Below, in pieces: positions 15,098 through 18,827 of a stretch of 18,827 bases of DNA. The stretch covers positions 1-18,827 of the forward strand of contig CAZMZG010000032.1 of assembly GCA_964570785.1 (NCBI GenBank), written 5' to 3'. A program made the position numbers and the translations under genes. Numbering within the stretch: position 1 is the stretch's first letter; each line of letters begins with the position of its first letter. Source of the DNA: Thermatribacter sp964570785. Lineage in GTDB: Bacteria; Atribacterota; Atribacteria; Atribacterales; Thermatribacteraceae. The notes beneath the pieces are model-generated. The model had not been told where the DNA came from and searched no databases. It saw only the letters and a program-made list of their open reading frames with translations.

Positions 15098-15892
15098 ATG
15101 CCGGCTCAGATAAGTCCATGGGCAGCTTCAAAGATTATTTTATGGATATTTGTAGTCGTGGTTAGTACGCTTTTTTTGAGACGAAATAAAATTACTCCCA
15201 AAACTCGCAACTACTTTCTTTTTATCGGAGTAATAATTTTTGGTTTTGTTTATGGGATAGAGCCCAACCCTGTAAGTTCTTTAAGGAGCTTACTAAAAGG
15301 CTTACTCCTGCAACATCGTCTGTTACCACCATTACTGCTGGTGTTGGCCATTCTTTTGGTGCTTTCCTGGTGGTCAAATAAGTCTCTTTGTGGTTGGGGA
15401 TGTCAGTTGGGATTGTTGCAGGACCTTATTTATCAGATCCCTTCTCGAAAGTGGAAACCTCCCTTTCGCGTTTCTCAGGTGGTACGGATTCTCTTTTTTG
15501 CTGGGTTTGTCCTTGTTCTGGTGGGTTGGAAAGTTGACTGGTTAAATTTTATTGATCCTTTTGGAGTTTTTCGCTGGTCGTTTTCTCATCCAGTTTCTTT
15601 GGGAATAGGCTTCGTGTTAGCCGTCTTAATTGTTTCTATTTTTACATATCGTCCTTGGTGCCATTTTTTCTGTCCTTTCGGTCTTATCAGCTGGATAGTT
15701 GAACAAAAGTCTCTATATAGGCCGGTAATCAATGTTGACACCTGCAAAAAATGTCAGGCGTGCGTCAAGGCTTGCCCGGGTAGTGCTATGGAAGGTATTT
15801 ATTATGGTAAAAAATGGAGGTCTGATTGTTTCGCCTGCGGAGCTTGCATTTCAGCTTGCCGATTCCAGGCCATTCACTGGAGAAAACAATAA
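15098..15892 (+). CDS. NapH/CcoG-like polytopic membrane ferredoxin, two 4Fe-4S clusters
   Basis: A 264-residue protein with about five membrane helices (roughly residues 8-26, 37-53, 73-90, 124-146 and 165-183) followed by a soluble ferredoxin domain. Two cysteine pairs at the membrane face, CGWGCQLG and CHFFCPFG, are the NapH/NosR/CcoG-type motifs. The C-terminal domain has CKKCQACVKACP (from Cys216) and CFACGACISACR (from Cys244), each enough for one [4Fe-4S] cluster. Family members pass electrons between quinol or membrane carriers and soluble partners. No reductase, cytochrome or FMN-binding partner is adjacent, so the partner is unknown. GGTGA four bases before the ATG serves as ribosome binding site. 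The fold is clear; the specific role is not. Confidence 0.85.
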   Translation: MPAQISPWAASKIILWIFVVVVSTLFLRRNKITPKTRNYFLFIGVIIFGFVYGIEPNPVSSLRSLLKGLLLQHRLLPPLLLVLAILLVLSWWSNKSLCGWGCQLGLLQDLIYQIPSRKWKPPFRVSQVVRILFFAGFVLVLVGWKVDWLNFIDPFGVFRWSFSHPVSLGIGFVLAVLIVSIFTYRPWCHFFCPFGLISWIVEQKSLYRPVINVDTCKKCQACVKACPGSAMEGIYYGKKWRSDCFACGACISACRFQAIHWRKQ

Positions 15893-15893
15893 G

Positions 15894-15944
15894 CAGCTAA
15901 AATCCCGGAGTACTTGACGGCTCATCAAGTTCGAGCTGTTTTTT
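15894..15944 (+). terminator. Intrinsic terminator after the NapH-like gene
   Basis: An outer stem CAGCT (15894-15898) with AGCTG (15934-15938) encloses a perfect inner hairpin ACTTGA (15912-15917) / TCAAGT (15925-15930), followed by six T residues (15939-15944). It begins two bases after the stop codon. Confidence 0.6.
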
Positions 15945-15960
15945 AAAAATGCAGTATAAT
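15930..15960 (+). promoter_or_regulatory. Possible promoter of the asparaginase-family gene
   Basis: A perfect TATAAT lies at 15955-15960 with only a poor -35 candidate (TTCGAG, 15930-15935, 19-base spacing) overlapping the preceding terminator. It would start RNA near 15967, about 58 bases before the ATG. Confidence 0.35.
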
Positions 15961-16024
15961 TTTCTACGTGCTTTTTGGGTTTCTTAGTGTAAGCGAAGTA
16001 ATTGCTCAGTGTGGAGGGAACTAT

Positions 16025-16939
16025 ATGTTGCAGAATGGAGCTATTGCTGTTCATGGTGGTATTTACAAAAAAGAAATTCCGGATATTGAGGAAACTCTGG
16101 TCAGAGCTTGTCAGGTAGGTATGGGTTTTCTTCTTTCTGGAAAAGTGGTAGATGCAATTGAAGAAGCGGTGAAAGTTCTGGAAGATGATCCTAATCTGAA
16201 TGCAGGTACTGGCTCTTACCCCAATTTGCTTGGAGAGGTGGAGATGTCGGCGAGCATAATGAAGGACGACCTTTCCTGTGGAGGCGTGGCGGGGATTAAA
16301 GAAGTTCGTCATCCCATATCGGTGGCCAGGGGGGTGATGGAAAAAACTCCTCATGTTTTGCTGGTCGGTGAGGGAGCTAATTTATTTGCCCGCCTTCTGG
16401 GTTTTGAGTCTTACAACCCGGTATCGGAACTTACCGTGCGAACACTTAAGGAATCCCTTAAAAAGGCGGCCGGAGAGCAGAATTCAATATACAGCTATTA
16501 TCTGGAACAGGCCAGAAAGAAGCTAAAGGACCTGGAACTTGGTACGGTAGGGGCTGTAGCTCTGGACAGCACAGGTCGTCTGGCAGCAGGTACTTCTACT
16601 GGTGGAATTGAAATGCAGCTTCCAGGAAGAGTTGGCGATTCCCCTATTCCGGGGTGTGGTACTTATGCCTGCCGGTTTGGGGCAGTTTCTATGACCGGAG
16701 AGGGTGAAGGCATCATTAAGCTGGGTCTGGCAAGAAGAATTGCCGAGTGGATGGAGAACCTTTCTCCCCAAGAAGCTGTCAATCGGGGTATGGAAATGGC
16801 CAGAGAGTGGAAGGTTACCTGTGGTGTTATAGCTATCAACGCTCGAGGAGAATTTGGATGGGGCCAAAATGAAGGAAGCCTTTCTTTTGCTTATCTTACT
16901 AGTGAGTCTGAGCAACCTCTACTTTTTAAAAGGCCTTAG
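16025..16939 (+). CDS. Ntn-hydrolase of the isoaspartyl peptidase / L-asparaginase family
   Basis: A 304-residue plant-type (type 3) asparaginase-like precursor. These enzymes cleave themselves before a threonine that becomes the nucleophile, then hydrolyse isoaspartyl dipeptides and/or asparagine. The motif LGTVGAVALDSTGRLAAG places that Thr at residue 174, predicting an alpha chain of about 173 and a beta chain of about 131 residues. AGTSTGGIEMQLPGRVGDSP and GCGTYAC carry the substrate-binding Arg/Asp and Gly loop. Near residue 75 the usual VEMDASIM block reads VEMSASIM. The ATG at 16025 has GGAGGG six bases ahead; an in-frame GTG at 15968 lacks support. There is no signal peptide, so it is likely cytoplasmic. 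Protein repair versus asparagine use cannot be decided. Confidence 0.88.
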   Translation: MLQNGAIAVHGGIYKKEIPDIEETLVRACQVGMGFLLSGKVVDAIEEAVKVLEDDPNLNAGTGSYPNLLGEVEMSASIMKDDLSCGGVAGIKEVRHPISVARGVMEKTPHVLLVGEGANLFARLLGFESYNPVSELTVRTLKESLKKAAGEQNSIYSYYLEQARKKLKDLELGTVGAVALDSTGRLAAGTSTGGIEMQLPGRVGDSPIPGCGTYACRFGAVSMTGEGEGIIKLGLARRIAEWMENLSPQEAVNRGMEMAREWKVTCGVIAINARGEFGWGQNEGSLSFAYLTSESEQPLLFKRP

Positions 16940-16952
16940 CTGGGCTGTTTTT
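16928..16952 (+). terminator. Weak intrinsic terminator after the asparaginase-family gene
   Basis: AAAAGGCC (16928-16935) can pair with GGCT-g-TTTT (16943-16951) with one bulged G, followed by further T. It overlaps the TAG stop. The stem is short in GC pairs, so termination may be partial. Confidence 0.4.
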
Positions 16953-16960
16953 ATGATTTG

Positions 16961-16989
16961 TTGAAGCGAATTGAGAAAAAATATATAAT
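16961..16989 (+). promoter_or_regulatory. Promoter of argS (and possibly pyrG)
   Basis: TTGAAG (16961-16966) and a perfect TATAAT (16984-16989) are spaced by 17 bases, giving a start near 16996 and a leader of about 49 bases. No T-box or other leader structure lies between this promoter and argS. Confidence 0.68.
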
Positions 16990-17044
16990 GAGCCAGTAAA
17001 AATTTGGAAAAAATTCGAGTTGCTTCTGGTGTGGAGTGAAAAGA

Positions 17045-18706
17045 ATGAGTCGTCTTATAACTGATTTTATCCGTCAAAGAGTTGCAAAAGTAATAGCTGA
17101 TTGTTTTTCAGACACGGGGAATGTGTCCTTTAATGTTGAGCCAGCAAAAGATAAAAGGCATGGCGATTTTGCAACCAACATAGCTTTTCTTCTATCACGT
17201 GAACTAAAGCAGCCCGCCCTTAAAATAGCAGAAAAGATACTACCGGGGCTTGAGAGAGAATTAGCCGATATAGCCAGAGTGGAAGTGGCTGGAGGCGGTT
17301 TTATAAACTTCTTGCTCTATGATCAAATAGTCCTCTCTTTCCTTGGAGATGTTCTTCGGGAAAAAGAAAATTACGGCAACCTTGACTTAGGGGGTGGGAA
17401 GCGGGTTCAGGTGGAATTTGTAAGTGTCAATCCCACCGGCCCTCTTCATGTTGGTCATGGGAAATGCGCGGCTTTTGGAGATGCACTCTCCAGACTTTTA
17501 AAAAAAGCTGGGTTTGTGGTAGAAAAAGAGTATTACATAAACGATGCGGGCCGGCAAATAGATTTGTTGGGTCTATCCCTTGAAGCCCGATTGCGCCAGC
17601 TTTTGGGTGAAGATGCTCAGTTGCCAGAAGAAGGATATCAGGGAGAATACCTTATCGATATTGCCCGGGAGTTCCTGGAAGAAGAGGGTGGCGAAGTTCT
17701 TTCTTATCCTGAAGATAAACGTCTCAATATATTGAAAGAGTATGCAGTGCGCTGTGTGCTTAAAGAAATCAAAGAAGATCTTTCCCGCTTCAGAGTAGAA
17801 TTCGATGTTTGGTTCAGCGAGCGGGAACTTTATGAGAAAAAATATGTGGACAGAGTGCTTTCTCTTCTCAAAGAAAAAGGTTATACCTATGAAAGGGACG
17901 GAGCGCTCTGGTTGCAGACCACCCGTTGGGGTGACGACAAGGACAGGGTTTTGATCAGGGAAAACGGACTGCCTACTTATTTTGCTTCTGACATAGCCTA
18001 TCATTACCACAAATTTGAACGAAAATTCGATAAAGTCATTGATGTTTGGGGTGCAGATCACCATGGGTACATACCCAGAATGCAGGCTGCCATGAAAGCT
18101 CTGGGTTTACCCGAGGATTTTTTGGAAGTTTTTATTGTGCAATTTGTAACTCTTCTCAGAGGTGGACAACCGGAGCGTATGTCAACCCGAGAGGGTGAGT
18201 TTATACCTCTTCGAAAACTTCTCGACGAAGTTGGTGTTGACGTGGCACGTTATTATTTCCTCATGCGCGATCCAGCCACTCATCTCGATTTCGACATTGA
18301 AGAGGCCAAGCAGCAGTCAATGGAAAATCCTGTTTACTATATTCAATATGCTCATGCCAGGATTTGCTCTTTGTTCAGAGAAGCTGATAAAAAGGGGTTT
18401 TCAGTTCCGGATGAAAGTTATCAGGCTTTAACATTTTCCAACCTGGAAGAGAGAGAAATCGGTAAGAAAATCACTTACTTTCCAGAACTAATTAAGAGGA
18501 GTGCTTTGGCCGGGCAACCTTACATGATTTGTAACTATCTGTATGAGCTGGCTGCTTTATTCCATAGTTTTTACAATTCTTATCGGGTAGTCGACAAAGA
18601 AAACCCGGATTTAACCTGCTCCAGACTTCTTTTGTGTCGTGCTGCCCAAATAGTGCTCCAAAACGGACTGGATATCCTTGGAATAAGCGCTCCTCAAACA
18701 ATGTAA
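17045..18706 (+). CDS. argS: Arginyl-tRNA synthetase
   Basis: Class I aminoacyl-tRNA synthetase that charges tRNA-Arg in the cytoplasm. The 553-residue protein has the N-terminal tRNA-recognition (Add-1) domain ending near residue 100, then VNPTGPLHVGHG with the HIGH-type HVGH at 135-138. YYINDAGRQID and the GADHHGYIPRMQAA segment follow, then PERMSTREGEFIPL in place of KMSKS (Met379), as is common in ArgRS. The C-terminal anticodon-binding helices end in LDILGISAPQTM, a normal family ending. ATG at 17045 is preferred over the in-frame GTG at 17036 because GGAG (17033-17036) is eight bases ahead of the ATG and overlaps the GTG. Its product sets the tRNA-Arg charging state that the argC T-box should read. 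Confidence 0.97.
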   Translation: MSRLITDFIRQRVAKVIADCFSDTGNVSFNVEPAKDKRHGDFATNIAFLLSRELKQPALKIAEKILPGLERELADIARVEVAGGGFINFLLYDQIVLSFLGDVLREKENYGNLDLGGGKRVQVEFVSVNPTGPLHVGHGKCAAFGDALSRLLKKAGFVVEKEYYINDAGRQIDLLGLSLEARLRQLLGEDAQLPEEGYQGEYLIDIAREFLEEEGGEVLSYPEDKRLNILKEYAVRCVLKEIKEDLSRFRVEFDVWFSERELYEKKYVDRVLSLLKEKGYTYERDGALWLQTTRWGDDKDRVLIRENGLPTYFASDIAYHYHKFERKFDKVIDVWGADHHGYIPRMQAAMKALGLPEDFLEVFIVQFVTLLRGGQPERMSTREGEFIPLRKLLDEVGVDVARYYFLMRDPATHLDFDIEEAKQQSMENPVYYIQYAHARICSLFREADKKGFSVPDESYQALTFSNLEEREIGKKITYFPELIKRSALAGQPYMICNYLYELAALFHSFYNSYRVVDKENPDLTCSRLLLCRAAQIVLQNGLDILGISAPQTM

Positions 18707-18720
18707 GAGAGGTTGTATCT

Positions 18721-18827
18721 ATGAATATAACCAAGGAGAAATACATATTTGTAACGGGTGGTGTGGTCTCTTCCCTGGGTAAGGGTATCACCGCTGCTTC
18801 CATAGGTCGCATTTTGAAAAGCAGAGG
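18721..18827 (+). CDS. pyrG: CTP synthase, N-terminal fragment cut by the window edge
   Basis: Only the first 35 codons are present. They read as the conserved start of CTP synthase, which aminates UTP to CTP with glutamine: FVTGGVVSSLGKGITAASIG, the P-loop-like synthetase motif. The ATG follows GAGAGG (18707-18712) by eight bases and lies 14 bases after the argS stop, so it is probably co-transcribed with argS. The rest of the synthetase domain and the glutaminase domain lie outside. Confidence 0.95.
   Translation, partial: MNITKEKYIFVTGGVVSSLGKGITAASIGRILKSR

Noticed and set aside
15914..15960. TTGACG and TATAAT as a promoter pair before the asparaginase-family gene.
   Set aside because: They are 35 bases apart, far from the 16-19 needed, and TTGACG sits inside the terminator hairpin.

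Overview
The window (roughly half G+C) is a dense bacterial chromosome segment. It carries amino-acid biosynthesis genes, a tRNA-modification enzyme, a tRNA synthetase and the start of CTP synthase. No mobile element, CRISPR array, rRNA or tRNA was seen. The lineage is not certain. A T-box leader, a DapL-type lysine/DAP route, a DapG-like aspartokinase, a class I-alpha type glutamine synthetase and strong Shine-Dalgarno sites suggest an anaerobic or thermophilic Gram-positive-like or deep-branching bacterium. Atribacterota, Synergistota and clostridia are possibilities that I cannot separate from sequence alone.

Layout. (1) Positions 2-4006: dapF (5' end outside the window), dapL, lysC and dapA, tightly packed on the + strand. 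Together they supply most of the aspartate-to-meso-DAP/lysine route by the direct LL-diaminopimelate aminotransferase shortcut; asd and dapB are not in view. (2) Positions 4007-4337: a promoter followed by a T-box leader with an antiterminator, a terminator and a likely AGA (Arg) specifier. (3) Positions 4338-8615: argC, argJ, argB and argD, which take glutamate to N-acetylornithine with acetyl recycling by ArgJ. (4) Positions 8616-8836: a second, unrelated structured leader of no family I recognise. (5) Positions 8837-12827: argG, argH and glnA, i.e. citrulline to arginine plus glutamine synthesis. argF and carAB are absent. (6) Positions 12853-14754: mnmG on the - strand, convergent with glnA. 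(7) Positions 15098-18827, + strand: an orphan NapH-like membrane ferredoxin, an Ntn-hydrolase of the isoaspartyl peptidase/asparaginase family, argS, and the first 35 codons of pyrG.

How it fits together: arginine synthesis appears to be controlled by RNA at two points. The argCJBD leader should read the charging state of a tRNA-Arg, which the nearby argS product charges. The argGH-glnA leader folds into several mutually exclusive helices, a possible pseudoknot and a hairpin near the argG start; this is the best candidate here for an undescribed regulatory element. ArgB begins directly at its kinase core, without the N-terminal helix linked to arginine feedback, which would put more weight on RNA-level control.
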